From: Inquilinus sp052113205 | GTDB taxonomy: Bacteria; Pseudomonadota; Alphaproteobacteria; DSM-16000; Inquilinaceae | DNA: 64,000 nucleotides | Reading direction: 5' to 3' | Assembly: GCF_052113205.1 (NCBI RefSeq) | Contig: NZ_JBFRCU010000008.1 | Location: 62,001-126,000 of the forward strand | The notes under the pieces: model-generated | What the model was told of the DNA's origin: nothing | The model's database searches: none | Seen by the model: the letters and a program-made list of their open reading frames with translations, nothing else | Shown here: piece by piece, positions 52,400-62,981 of the stretch | Layout of the letters: the number at the start of each line of letters is the position of its first letter | How positions within the stretch are numbered: the first letter of the stretch is position 1 | Position numbers and translations under genes: made by a program

Positions 52400-53415
52400 C
52401 GCACCACTCCCTTCTGCCAGGCCAGCAGCCGGTCGCGCAGCCGGAACAGCAGCGTGATCAGGCCGGAGAACACCAGCGCCATCACGATCAGCGCCGCATA
52501 CATGTTGGAGTAGGAGGCCCAGCCCTGGGCCCATTGCAGGTACCAGCCCAGGCCCGACTTCACGCCCATCATCTCGGCCGCGACCAGCACCGAGAAGGAG
52601 GCGCCGAGGCCCATGAACAGGCCGACGAAGACATGCGGCAGCGCCGCCGGGATGGCGACGCGCAGCACCAGGAAGCGCCCGCCGGCGCCGAGGGTGCGGG
52701 CGACGTCGTAATAGGCCCGGTCGACGCTGGCGACGCCGGACCAGGTCAGCACGGTGACCGGGAACCAGGTGGCCAGCGCGATCAGGAACACCGCCGCCGC
52801 CCAGCTGGACGGGAAGAAGAAGAAGGCCAGCGGCAGCAGCGCGGTCGACGGGATCGGGCCCAAGAGCCGCAGCACCGGATGCACCCAGTAGCCCAACGCG
52901 CGTGACCAGCCGACCGCGACGCCGGTCAGGAAGCCGGAGACGGCGCCGAGGACATAGCCGTTGGCGAGCAGCCAGAGCGAGTTGACCAGGCTGTCCCCGA
53001 GCCGCGGCCAGTCATCGGCATAGACCTCGATCAGCGCCTGCGGCGGGGCGAAGAACGGGACGGGGAGGAGGGCCAGCTTCGCCGTCACCGCCTCCCACAC
53101 CGCGAACAGCACCGGCAGCGCCACCAGCCAGGGGCCGGCGGGCCGGAGCCAGGCGAAGACGGGCCCCAGCCGCCGGCCCAGCACCGCTACGGTGGCCAGG
53201 AGGACGGCGAGCAGGGCGACGCCGATCGCGAATTCCGTCGTGTAGGCCCAGTCGGCGAAGCCGACCTTGCGGTTCGGCCATTGCCAGGTCAGCGCCGCCA
53301 GCGCCAGCCAGGCCGCTGCGGCGACCAGTCCGGTGATCCAGAGGCGGTCCGGCTGGGCCGTTCGCGCCTGGGCGGCCGGCGGCGCGCCGGCCAGGCTGTG
53401 GTCAAGCAAGGACAT
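52393..53415 (-). CDS. Sulfonate/nitrate/taurine-type ABC transporter permease (SsuC-like)
   Basis: A 340-residue permease with two extra N-terminal helices (residues about 28-85) before the BPD_transp_1 core of six helices. The EAA loop is YDVARTLGAGGRFLVLRVAIPAALPHVFVGL. The N-terminal extension is longer than in E. coli SsuC. It is followed by the ATPase with a 7-base overlap and preceded by the binding protein after a 33-base gap. Confidence 0.9.
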   Translation of the reverse strand: MSLLDHSLAGAPPAAQARTAQPDRLWITGLVAAAAWLALAALTWQWPNRKVGFADWAYTTEFAIGVALLAVLLATVAVLGRRLGPVFAWLRPAGPWLVALPVLFAVWEAVTAKLALLPVPFFAPPQALIEVYADDWPRLGDSLVNSLWLLANGYVLGAVSGFLTGVAVGWSRALGYWVHPVLRLLGPIPSTALLPLAFFFFPSSWAAAVFLIALATWFPVTVLTWSGVASVDRAYYDVARTLGAGGRFLVLRVAIPAALPHVFVGLFMGLGASFSVLVAAEMMGVKSGLGWYLQWAQGWASYSNMYAALIVMALVFSGLITLLFRLRDRLLAWQKGVVRW

Positions 53416-53448
53416 CGGGGGCGATCACCTTGGCTTCGGTGGCGTCGG

Positions 53449-54459
53449 TCACGACAGCACGTCCACGGTCACCGCCTCGGCGAACAGCGCGGGGTCGGTG
53501 CTGGAGCGCAGCACGTTCACCAGCTTGAGGTCCTCGGCATAGGCCTGGATCTCGCGTCTCAGCTCCAGCCCGGCCGGGTGATGGCCATGGGTCAGGGTGT
53601 GCAGCACCGCGGCCAGGTCGGCCGCGCTGGCGGTCGACATCGAGGTGCAGATCTCGGCCGTCGCCTCCGGGTGCTGCACCACCCAGTCCGACGCCTCCAG
53701 GATGGCGCGGCTGAGTGCCGCCGCAGTCGGCCTGTCGTCCTCGATCAGGCCACCGCGGATGCCCAGCACGCAGCACACCTTCTCGCGGTATTCGCCGGAC
53801 AGGTTGGTGGCGATCTCGACCAGGTCGGGCTGGGTCTTCTGCAGCAAATAGAGGTTCGGGTCGCCGTCGGCGATCGCCTGGATCTCGCCCTTCTGCACCG
53901 CCAGCCCCAGCAGGTTCGCGGGGTACTGGCGCCAGGTGATCTCGCGCTCCGGATCGATGCCGTGCTTGGTCAGGTAGATGGCGAAGAAGTTCTTGCCCGG
54001 GCTGGCCAGGTCGCTGACCCCGACGGTCTTGCCGCGCAGGCTCTCCAGCGTCGTCACCCCGGCGGCCTGGGAGCCGACGAGGCGGGAGCAGCCGCCATGC
54101 GAGCTGGCGGTCAGCTTGACGTCGAAGCCCTGCTCCAGCGCCTTCAGCCAGCGATGCACCATGCCGATGCCGGCATCGGCCTTGCCGGTGGCGATCGCCT
54201 CCAGCAGCTGGTCGGTCGAGCCGGCGAAGTTGATCAGCTCGACGTCCAGGTTGTGCTTCTGGAAGATGCCCTGGGTCACCGCCACCGGGATCGGCGACAG
54301 GCAGATCGCGGTGGCGTTCCAGGCCAGCTTGATCGGCACCGGCTGGGTCGGGGCGCCCTGCGCCCACACCTTGGTGCCGAGTGCGGCCAGCGGCGCGGCG
54401 GCCGCCGCGAGGCCGCCGGCGCGCAGCAGGTCGCGGCGGGACAGGTCGAGAAATGCCAT
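53449..54459 (-). CDS. Tat-exported ABC substrate-binding protein (SsuA/NrtA-like)
   Basis: A 336-residue NMT1/SsuA-type binding protein. The N-terminus LSRRDLLRAGGLAAAAAPLAAL is a twin-arginine signal. IFQKHNLDVELINFAGSTDQLLEAIATGKADAGIGM is characteristic of sulfonate and nitrate binding proteins. ATG 54459 has GAGGAGGA upstream; a longer open frame to 54795 would overlap the OsmC gene and is rejected. First gene of the transporter, order binding protein, permease, ATPase. Confidence 0.9.
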   Translation of the reverse strand: MAFLDLSRRDLLRAGGLAAAAAPLAALGTKVWAQGAPTQPVPIKLAWNATAICLSPIPVAVTQGIFQKHNLDVELINFAGSTDQLLEAIATGKADAGIGMVHRWLKALEQGFDVKLTASSHGGCSRLVGSQAAGVTTLESLRGKTVGVSDLASPGKNFFAIYLTKHGIDPEREITWRQYPANLLGLAVQKGEIQAIADGDPNLYLLQKTQPDLVEIATNLSGEYREKVCCVLGIRGGLIEDDRPTAAALSRAILEASDWVVQHPEATAEICTSMSTASAADLAAVLHTLTHGHHPAGLELRREIQAYAEDLKLVNVLRSSTDPALFAEAVTVDVLS

Positions 54460-54485
54460 GGGATGTCCTCCTCGTCGCGACGGCG

Positions 54486-55037
54486 TCATTCCGCCGCCAG
54501 GCCGGTGGCCTGGATCTCGGTCAGCCGGATCTCGCCGGCGATCGGCTGCGGCTGGCGCAGCAGGTTCAGGATCGGGCAGTTGCGCTCCACCGCCTCCCGC
54601 AGCGCCTCGATCTCGGCCGGCGCGGCAGGGGAGGCGATCGATGCGGCATAGCGGATGCCGTGCGGGTAGATCGGCACCGCCTCGAAGCCGGGGGAACCGG
54701 CGCGCGGATCGATCGTGCCGGTCACCTCCAGCTCCAGCGAGTCGAGCGGCACGCCCAGCGCCGCTGCCTGGATCAGGAAGGTGTGGGTCAGGCAACTGCC
54801 GAGCACGCCCAGCTGCAGCTCGGGCGAGCTCGGGCCCAGGTCATAGCCGGCGAAATCCGCCTCGCTGTCGCTGATCACCTGGAAGTCGCGGATGCGGATG
54901 CGGCGGATGCCGCTGCGCCCCTCGGCCCGCACCCGGGCCGTCAGCGTCTTCGGGCCGGACTCGCCGGCGGCGACATGGGCCTTGCGGGCAGCGATCGCCT
55001 CGCGCTTCTGGCCGAGATATTCGTTGAGCGTGGTCAT
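54486..55037 (-). CDS. OsmC-family peroxiredoxin-like protein
   Basis: A 183-residue OsmC/Ohr-fold protein with both redox cysteines, C82 (LGSCLTHTF) and C154 (ERNCPILN). It would reduce hydroperoxides with a thiol partner. It is 26 bases upstream of the sulfonate binding protein gene and probably in its operon. OsmC proteins often accompany organosulfur monooxygenase genes, where they may handle peroxide from uncoupled flavin reactions. Confidence 0.87.
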   Translation of the reverse strand: MTTLNEYLGQKREAIAARKAHVAAGESGPKTLTARVRAEGRSGIRRIRIRDFQVISDSEADFAGYDLGPSSPELQLGVLGSCLTHTFLIQAAALGVPLDSLELEVTGTIDPRAGSPGFEAVPIYPHGIRYAASIASPAAPAEIEALREAVERNCPILNLLRQPQPIAGEIRLTEIQATGLAAE

Positions 55038-55190
55038 CTTCTGGTCCTTACGGCAAGGGCCCTCCCGGCGGCGTCAGGGCGGGGCGTCAGCGTCTCGGGG
55101 GTATGCGCAAATTATTTTGTATAATTGTATTTCAACTCATTATTGTTTGGTAAATATGATTCAGACAACATGAATCTTCCGATTTTAAGG

Positions 55191-55223
55191 TCTGTCGGGG
55201 TTGTCGACAGATTCGGTTAACCG
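55191..55223. promoter_or_regulatory. Palindromes in the divergent AT-rich regulatory region
   Basis: TCTGTCG (55191-55197) and CGACAGA (55205-55211) form a perfect 7-base inverted repeat, followed at once by the palindrome CGGTTAACCG (55214-55223). They lie in the AT-rich 346-base gap between the leftward OsmC gene and the rightward binding-protein gene, and are candidate regulator sites for one or both units. Confidence 0.45.
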
Positions 55224-55383
55224 TTAAAAATTTGTAATTTTTTACGAAAAAGACACCGTGTACGGTTAATTATGCCGGACGAGTGAGGTGGCGGAACGCC
55301 CAGCTGTTCGGGGTTTCCGCGCGCTTAAAGTACGTCACGAAACTGATAATCAAGTCGATCGTGCATTCGTGGAAGGGGTAATC

Positions 55384-57015
55384 GTGTCGATCAACACTCA
55401 TCTGGGTCGCGTGCTGGCCCTGGCGGTCGTGGCACTGGCCGCAAGCCCTTCCCTGGCCGCTGACGAGACGCCGATCACCGGCGGCACGCTGATCTATCTG
55501 GAGCAGCAGTCCCACACCAACCTGTATCCGCCGGCCGGCGGCTTCTATCCGAATGGCGGGATCCTGAACCAGATCACCGACAAGCTGACCTGGCAGGATC
55601 CCAAGACCCTCGAGATCAAGCCCTGGATCGCCGAATCCTGGACCGTCAACGCCGACGCCACCGAATACACCTTCAAGCTTCGCAAGGGCGTCACCTTCTC
55701 CGACGGCACGCCGCTCGACGCCGCGGCGGTGGCGAAGAACTACGACACCTATGGCCGCGGCAATCCGGCGCTGAAGCTGCCGGTGTCCGAGGTCATCAAC
55801 AACTACGACCGCAGCGAGGTGGTCGACGCCCAGTCGGTGCGCTTCTTCTTCAAGAAGCCGTCGCCCGGCTTCCTGCAAGGCACCTCGGTGATCGGCTCCG
55901 GCCTGGTCTCGCTCGCCACCCTGGCGCGGCCGTTCGACGAGCTGGGCGACGCCACCAAGATCATCGGCTCCGGCCCCTTCACGGTCGAGAGCGAGACGCT
56001 GGGCAAGGAGCTGGTGCTGAAGGCACGCGCCGACTATGCCTGGGGTCCGGCGCCGCTGGCGCATCAGGGCCGCGCCTATCTCGACGGCATCCACTACATC
56101 GTGACGCCGGAGGACAGCGTCCGCATCGGCGCGCTGCTGGCCGGCCAGGCCGATTTCATCCGCCAGGTCCAGGCCTATGACGAGCCGCAGGTGAAGGACC
56201 AGGGTTACACCGTCTACGCCGCGCCGACCCGCGGCGTGAACAACAGCGTCGTGTTCCGGCCGGACAACCCGCTGGTGGCCGATATCCGGGTGCGGCAGGC
56301 GCTGCTGCACGCGACCGACGCCGACGAGATCGTCGGCACGCTGTTCTCCGACAACTACCCGAAGGCGACCTCGGTCATCGCCTCGACCGCGCTGGGCTAT
56401 GTCGACCTGTCGGCCAGGCTGGCCCATGACGAGGCGGCGGCGAAGCGGCTGCTCGACGAGGCCGGCTGGGCCCTGGGTTCCGACGGGCTGCGCCACAAGG
56501 ACGGCAAGGCGCTGGAGCTGACCGCTTATGAATCCCTGCCGCAGCCGCAGAACAAGGAGACGCTGCAGCTGGTCGCCCAGCAATGGGCCCGGGTGGGGGT
56601 CAAGCTGAACGTGCTGGCTGGGGATTCCGGCAGCGCCACGGTCGACAACCTCGACCCGGAGAAGACGCCGGTGTCGCCGGCCATGGTCGGCCGCGCCGAC
56701 CCGGACGTGATCAAGAGCCAGTTCTACCCGTCGAACCGCGACGTGCTGCGCCAGAAGGGCGGCGCCAGCAGCAAGGTGAAAAGCTTCGTCGACGACAAGC
56801 TCAACGGCCTTCTGGTGGGCCTGTCGTCCGAGCCGGACGCCGCCAAGCGGCTGCAGATCGTCGCCGAGGTCCAGGCCTATATCCTCGACCAGGCCTATGC
56901 GATCCCGATCTTCGAGGAGCCGCAGGCCTATGCCGGCGCGCCCTATGTCCAGGGCATCGCCTTCGAGGCGGTCGGCCGGCCGTCCTTCTACAACACCTGG
57001 CTGGCCGAGCACTGA
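55384..57015 (+). CDS. ABC transporter substrate-binding protein, KPN_01854 family
   Basis: A 543-residue SBP_bac_5-type binding protein with a Sec signal (VLALAVVALAASPSLA). The start region of the mature protein (GGTLIYLEQQSHTNLYPPAGGFYPNGGILNQITDKL) fits the KPN_01854 family, which accompanies KPN_01858-type monooxygenases. GTG 55384 has GGAAGGGG upstream; in-frame sequence further left reads as noncoding. It heads a seven-gene rightward operon. A structured intercistronic element follows it. Confidence 0.85.
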   Translation: MSINTHLGRVLALAVVALAASPSLAADETPITGGTLIYLEQQSHTNLYPPAGGFYPNGGILNQITDKLTWQDPKTLEIKPWIAESWTVNADATEYTFKLRKGVTFSDGTPLDAAAVAKNYDTYGRGNPALKLPVSEVINNYDRSEVVDAQSVRFFFKKPSPGFLQGTSVIGSGLVSLATLARPFDELGDATKIIGSGPFTVESETLGKELVLKARADYAWGPAPLAHQGRAYLDGIHYIVTPEDSVRIGALLAGQADFIRQVQAYDEPQVKDQGYTVYAAPTRGVNNSVVFRPDNPLVADIRVRQALLHATDADEIVGTLFSDNYPKATSVIASTALGYVDLSARLAHDEAAAKRLLDEAGWALGSDGLRHKDGKALELTAYESLPQPQNKETLQLVAQQWARVGVKLNVLAGDSGSATVDNLDPEKTPVSPAMVGRADPDVIKSQFYPSNRDVLRQKGGASSKVKSFVDDKLNGLLVGLSSEPDAAKRLQIVAEVQAYILDQAYAIPIFEEPQAYAGAPYVQGIAFEAVGRPSFYNTWLAEH

Positions 57016-57036
57016 AGGCTTCCAGAGATGCGAACT

Positions 57037-57091
57037 GATGCCGTCGTAGCGCTCTCTCTCTTGTCCCACTCGGTTGGGACTGCGAGGCATC
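57037..57091 (+). other. Intercistronic RNA hairpin after the binding-protein gene
   Basis: Outer arms GATGCC (57037-57042) and GGCATC (57086-57091), extended by TCGTAG/CTGCGA, and an inner GTCCCA/TGGGAC stem (57063-57080) predict a stable structure between the binding protein and the permease genes. Such elements commonly protect the 5' mRNA segment so the binding protein is made in excess. No T-run, so full termination is unlikely. Confidence 0.5.
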
Positions 57092-57095
57092 GCCC

Positions 57096-58037
57096 ATGAC
57101 CCGCTATCTCCTCGGCCGGATCGGGCAGGCGGTGGTGGTGCTGTGGGCCACCTTCACCGCCGCCTTCATCCTGCTGCAGGCCCTGCCGGGCGACGCCATC
57201 CTGATCAAGTTCCAGAACCCGGAGCTGGGGCTGAGCCCGGATCAGATCGCGGAGATCCGCCAGTCCTACGGCGCCGACAGCCCACTCTGGTCGCAATATC
57301 TGCACACGCTGGGCAACACCCTGACCGGCGATTTCGGCACCTCGGTCCAGGCCGGCGTGCCGGTCGGGCAGGCGCTGCTGGCCAACCTGCCGCCGACCCT
57401 CTGGCTGGCCGGCTTCGGCTTCACGCTGGCGCTGCTGCTGGCGGTGGCGATCGCCGCCCTGTCCGGCCTCGCCGCCTTCGCCTGGCTGCGCTCCGCGGTG
57501 CAGTCGCTGCCGTCGCTGTTCGTCTCGGTGCCGACCTTCTGGCTCGGCATCATGCTGATCCAGGTCTTCTCCTTCCGGCTGAAGCTGATCCCGGTGATCA
57601 ACCCCGGCCCCTGGGAAGGGCTGGTCCTGCCGGTGCTGACCCTGGCGGTGCCGATCTCGGCGCCGCTGGCGCAGATCCTGGTGCGCAGCATCGACGAGAT
57701 CTCGACCCATCCCTTCGTCGCCGTCGCCCGGGCCAAGGGCGCCTCGCGCGCCGGGGTGCTGTGGCGGCACGTGGCCCGCAACGCGCTGCTGCCGACCCTG
57801 ACCATCGCCGGCGTGCTGTTCGGCGAGATCCTGGCCGGCGCCGTCATCACCGAGACCGTGTTCGGGCTGAACGGCCTGGGCACGCTGACCGAGCGGGCGG
57901 TGCGCAACCAGGACACGGCGGTGATCCAGGCCGTCGTCGTGCTCTCCGCCGCCGGCTTCGTGCTGGTCAACCTCGTCGTCGACCTGCTGGCCCCGGTGCT
58001 GGACCCGCGCCTGAGACTCCGGGGAGCCGCCGCATGA
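57096..58037 (+). CDS. Peptide-type ABC transporter permease (DppB-like)
   Basis: A 313-residue permease starting MTRYLLGRIGQAVVVLWATF, with six helices and the EAA motif RAKGASRAGVLWRHVARNALLPTLTIAG. The long periplasmic segment after helix 1 is typical of DppB. Its stop overlaps the next permease start (ATGA). Confidence 0.9.
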   Translation: MTRYLLGRIGQAVVVLWATFTAAFILLQALPGDAILIKFQNPELGLSPDQIAEIRQSYGADSPLWSQYLHTLGNTLTGDFGTSVQAGVPVGQALLANLPPTLWLAGFGFTLALLLAVAIAALSGLAAFAWLRSAVQSLPSLFVSVPTFWLGIMLIQVFSFRLKLIPVINPGPWEGLVLPVLTLAVPISAPLAQILVRSIDEISTHPFVAVARAKGASRAGVLWRHVARNALLPTLTIAGVLFGEILAGAVITETVFGLNGLGTLTERAVRNQDTAVIQAVVVLSAAGFVLVNLVVDLLAPVLDPRLRLRGAAA

Positions 58038-58887
58038 CCTCGCTGCAGACCACCGATCGGGCCGTGCCGGCCCGGCCGCCCCGCCGCCCGGCCTTCGCCC
58101 GGGTGCAGCCCAGCCTGCTCTTGTCCTGGGCGGTGATCGCCATCGTCACCGCCTGGGCCGTCGCCCCCGGCCTGTTCACCGGCTACAACCCGGTCGCCGG
58201 GGTGCCGCGCGAGAAGCTGCGGGCGCCCGGCGCCGAGCACATCCTCGGCACCGACGCGCTCGGCCGCGACCTGTTCGCCCGCATCGTCCATGGCGCGGTG
58301 AACTCGCTGTCCGGCGCCTTCGTCGCGGTCGCCGTCGGCCTGCTGGTCGGCACCGCCATCGGCCTGATCGCCGGATCGACCGGCCGGCGGACCGACACCC
58401 TGCTGATGCGCATCGTCGACGTGCTGCTGTCGGTGCCGTCGCTGCTGCTGTCGCTGGCCATCATCATCCTGCTCGGCTTCGGCACGGTGAATGCCGCGAT
58501 CGCCGTCGGCGTCACCTCGATCGGCCGTTTCGCCCGGCTGTCCCGCTCCGAGGTGATCCTGGTGCGCCGCTCGGACTATGTCGAAGCGGCCTTCGGCAGC
58601 GGCGGCCGCTTCGGCGCCGTGCTGTGGCGGCACATCCTGCCGAACTCCGTGACCTCGGTGATCGCCCTGGCCGCAGTGCAGTTCGGCACCGCGATCCTGC
58701 AGATCTCGACCCTCGGCTTCCTCGGCTACGGCGCGCCGCCGCCGACGCCGGAATGGGGGCTGCTGATCGCCGAGGGCCGCAACTACATCGCGACGTCGTG
58801 GTGGCTGACCACCGTGCCCGGCCTGGTCGTGGTGCTGGTGGTGCTGGCCGCCAACCGCATCGGCCGGTCGATCGGGCGGAGGACGAT

Positions 58888-58891
<4 letters not shown>
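58034..58891 (+). CDS. Peptide-type ABC transporter permease (DppC-like)
   Basis: A 285-residue permease with the DppC-like N-terminal extension, HILGTDALGRDLFARIVHGA, and the EAA loop EAAFGSGGRFGAVLWRHILPNSVTSVIAL. It overlaps both neighbours by 4 bases, so it is translationally coupled with DppB-like and ATPase genes. Confidence 0.9.
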
Positions 58892-60504
<1,613 letters not shown>

Positions 60505-60517
60505 AAGGCGTTCTCCC

Positions 60518-61546
60518 GTGACCATCCAGCGGCTCGGCTTCTTCACCCGGCTTCTCGACGAGGCAAGCGCGCAGGAGCGATACCGCCTGGCGACGGAGCA
60601 GATCACGACGGCGGAGCGGCACGGCTTCGACAGCGCCTGGGTCGCCCAGCATCATTTCCATGAGCCCGAGGGCGGGTTGCCGGCGCCGCTGGTGTTCCTG
60701 GCCCAGGTCGCGGCCCGCACCTCGCGCATCCGCCTCGGCACCGGCATCATCACCCTGCCGCTGGAGCACCCGGTGCGGGTGGCGGAGGATGCGGCGGTGC
60801 TCGACCTGCTGTCCGACGGCCGGCTCGAGCTCGGGCTCGGCACCGGCGGCACGCCTTCGGCCTTCGCCGCCTTCGGCCTCGACAGCGCCGAGCGGTCGGC
60901 GATCTTCGCCCGGCACCTGCAGGTGCTGCTCGACGCCTGGGGCGGGAAGCCGCTCGACGGCGGCGACACAAGGCTGTATCCGGCGGCGCCGCAGCTGCTG
61001 GACCGGATCTGGCAGGCCACCTTCTCGGTCGCCGGCGGCGCCCGGGCCGGCGCGGCCGGTGACGGGCTGATGCTGTCGCGCACCCAGCCGCGCCCGGCCG
61101 ACACGCCCGACGCCACCCTGGCCGAAATCCAGGACCCGATCGTCGACGCCTATCTGGCAGCACTGCCGGTAGAGAAGGTACCGCGCATCCTGGCCTCGCG
61201 CAGCGTCTTCGTCGCCGCCGACCGCGAGACGGCGCGGCGCTTCGCCGAGCCCGGCCTGCGCCGCCAGGCCGACCGCTTCGCCGCCGCCGGCCGTGGCGCC
61301 CCGGGCGACACGCTGGACCAGCTGATTGCCGCCTTCGACGTCCATCTCGGCACGCCGGACGAGGTGATCGCCTCGCTGCGCACCGACGCCACGCTGCGCC
61401 GCGCCACCGACCTGGTGGTCCAGGTGCATTCGGTCGACCCGCCGCACCCCTTCATCCTGCGCTCGATCGAGCTGGTGGCGCAGGAGGTCGCGCCCGCCTT
61501 CGGCTGGGCCCGCCGGGATATCCGCCTCGCTGCCGCGGCCCGCTGA
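60518..61546 (+). CDS. Putative FMN-dependent luciferase-like monooxygenase, KPN_01858 family
   Basis: A 342-residue LLM monooxygenase: ERHGFDSAWVAQHHFHEPEGGLPAPLVFLAQVAARTSRIRLGTGIITLPLEHPVRVAEDAAVLDLLS is the diagnostic barrel start. The context (KPN_01854-like binding protein, permeases, ATPase before; CMD and alkylhydroperoxidase proteins after) is that of the KPN_01858 family. The start is GTG 60518, 13 bases after the ATPase stop. The substrate is unknown; an organosulfur compound is inferred. Confidence 0.88.
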   Translation: MTIQRLGFFTRLLDEASAQERYRLATEQITTAERHGFDSAWVAQHHFHEPEGGLPAPLVFLAQVAARTSRIRLGTGIITLPLEHPVRVAEDAAVLDLLSDGRLELGLGTGGTPSAFAAFGLDSAERSAIFARHLQVLLDAWGGKPLDGGDTRLYPAAPQLLDRIWQATFSVAGGARAGAAGDGLMLSRTQPRPADTPDATLAEIQDPIVDAYLAALPVEKVPRILASRSVFVAADRETARRFAEPGLRRQADRFAAAGRGAPGDTLDQLIAAFDVHLGTPDEVIASLRTDATLRRATDLVVQVHSVDPPHPFILRSIELVAQEVAPAFGWARRDIRLAAAAR

Positions 61547-61579
61547 CGGCGCAAGATCATTCGTGAGAAGGACCAGACG

Positions 61580-62173
61580 ATGAGTGAACCGACGGCCGAC
61601 GTCATCGACCTGCTGGCCGGGGTCGAGCGCGGCTCCGCCCTCGATCGGATCCGGGCCCAGCGCCCCGCCGCCCGGGAGAATGCGCAGAAGAGCTGGGCGG
61701 CGCTGTTCGAGCCCGAGGAGCCGGGGACCGTCTCGGCGCTGGAGCGCTACGCCGTCGCCGCCTTCGTCGCGGCGCTGCACCGTGAGCCTGAAACCGCCGG
61801 CTTCTATGCCGAGGCCCTGGCCGGGCGCGATTCCGGCCTGGCCGCCGCCATAGCGGTCGAGGCGGAACGGGCAGGGGCGGAAGGTCCCTATGGCCGCTAC
61901 CCGGAAGGGCCGCTGAGCGCCGAGGACAAGCGCGGCCCGGTCTACCACGTCTCGGGCGAAAACCGCCCGGTGCTCGGCCCGCGCCTCGCGGCAGCGCTGG
62001 AACACACGCACCTCCTGGTGTTCCGGCCGCGCGATGCCAGCGCCGCGGCGCTGCAGGCGCTGCTCGATGCCGGCTGGTCGACCACCGACATCGTCACCCT
62101 GTCGCAGCTGGTCGCCTTCCTGTCCTTCCAGATCCGCGTCGTCGCCGGGCTGCGCGCCCTGGCTGCCGCCTGA
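61580..62173 (+). CDS. CMD-domain protein, Avi_7170 family
   Basis: A 197-residue carboxymuconolactone decarboxylase-like (AhpD-fold) protein beginning with DVIDLLAGVERGSALDRIRAQRP. It lacks the CxxC of active AhpD proteins. Its place between the KPN_01858-type monooxygenase and an Avi_7169-type alkylhydroperoxidase protein identifies it. GAAGGAC precedes ATG 61580. It may form a complex with the next protein. Confidence 0.83.
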   Translation: MSEPTADVIDLLAGVERGSALDRIRAQRPAARENAQKSWAALFEPEEPGTVSALERYAVAAFVAALHREPETAGFYAEALAGRDSGLAAAIAVEAERAGAEGPYGRYPEGPLSAEDKRGPVYHVSGENRPVLGPRLAAALEHTHLLVFRPRDASAAALQALLDAGWSTTDIVTLSQLVAFLSFQIRVVAGLRALAAA

Positions 62174-62181
62174 GGCCCGCC

Positions 62182-62784
62182 ATGACCGAGACCGTGCTGA
62201 CCCATCCCGACAACCGCGAGCCGACCGTCTTCACCCAGGATGAGCTCAACTGGCTGCCCTGGCTGGAGCCGTATCCCATCGACCAGCTGACCGAGTGGCA
62301 CCTCGCCGGGCTGGTCGACGCGGCCCGCGCCAAATCCGACTATTTCCGGCTGCTGGTGCGCGACCCGGACGTGCTGCAGGCGCGGACCAGGACCGACAAG
62401 GACATCTTCTACAACCCCGAGGGCGGCCTGCCGCGGGCGGAGCGCGAGCTCGCGGCTACCACGACCTCACGCCTCAACGGCTGCATCTACTGCGCCTCGG
62501 TCCATTCCCGCTTCGCCACCGTGCATTCCAAGCGCGGCGACGACGTGCAGCGCCTGCTGGACGAGGGCGTCGGCGCCGATCTCGGCGAGCGCTGGAACGC
62601 CATCGTCGCCGCCTCGGTGGCGCTGACCGAGACTCCCGGCAGCTTCGGGCCGGAGCATGTCCGGCGGCTGCGCGCTGCCGGGCTGGACGATGCGGCGGTC
62701 GCCGACGTGATCCAGGGCGCCGCCTTCTTCAACTGGGCCAACCGCCTGATGCTGTCGCTGGGCGAGCCGCAGGCGAAGGCCTGA
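62182..62784 (+). CDS. Alkylhydroperoxidase-domain protein, Avi_7169 family
   Basis: A 200-residue AhpD-type protein with the active CxxC motif in RLNGCIYCASVHSRFA (about residues 94-109), followed by the conserved His and helical core. The N-terminal part (FTQDELNWLPWLEPYP) is the family-specific extension. It is 8 bases after the CMD gene and the last gene of the operon; a REP-like palindrome follows. It could detoxify peroxide or act as a reductant for the flavin enzyme. Confidence 0.87.
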   Translation: MTETVLTHPDNREPTVFTQDELNWLPWLEPYPIDQLTEWHLAGLVDAARAKSDYFRLLVRDPDVLQARTRTDKDIFYNPEGGLPRAERELAATTTSRLNGCIYCASVHSRFATVHSKRGDDVQRLLDEGVGADLGERWNAIVAASVALTETPGSFGPEHVRRLRAAGLDDAAVADVIQGAAFFNWANRLMLSLGEPQAKA

Positions 62785-62817
62785 CCGCGACCAGGCGACC
62801 GGACGAAGATCCAGATG

Positions 62818-62927
62818 CTACCCCTATTGTCATTGCCGGGCTTGACCCGGCAATCCAGGGGCCACCCCGAGCGGCCTCGACATTCTCTGGATGCCCGGAT
62901 CAAGCCCGGGCATGACAATGGGGGTAG
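62818..62927. repeat. REP-like element with 41-bp imperfect inverted repeats
   Basis: The left arm 62818-62858 and right arm 62887-62927 are imperfect reverse complements: outer CTACCCC/GGGGTAG, then ATTGTCAT/ATGACAAT, GCCGGGCTTGACCCGGC against GCCCGGATCAAGCCCGGGC, and CAATCCAG/CTGGAT. It belongs to the dispersed alphaproteobacterial repeat type with core GTCATTGCCGGGCTTGACCC and lies at the end of the operon. Confidence 0.75.
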
Positions 62928-62981
62928 GACTGATCCCTTCCTTCAATCGCGCCGGCTGACATTTCGAAACAGGAGACGACC

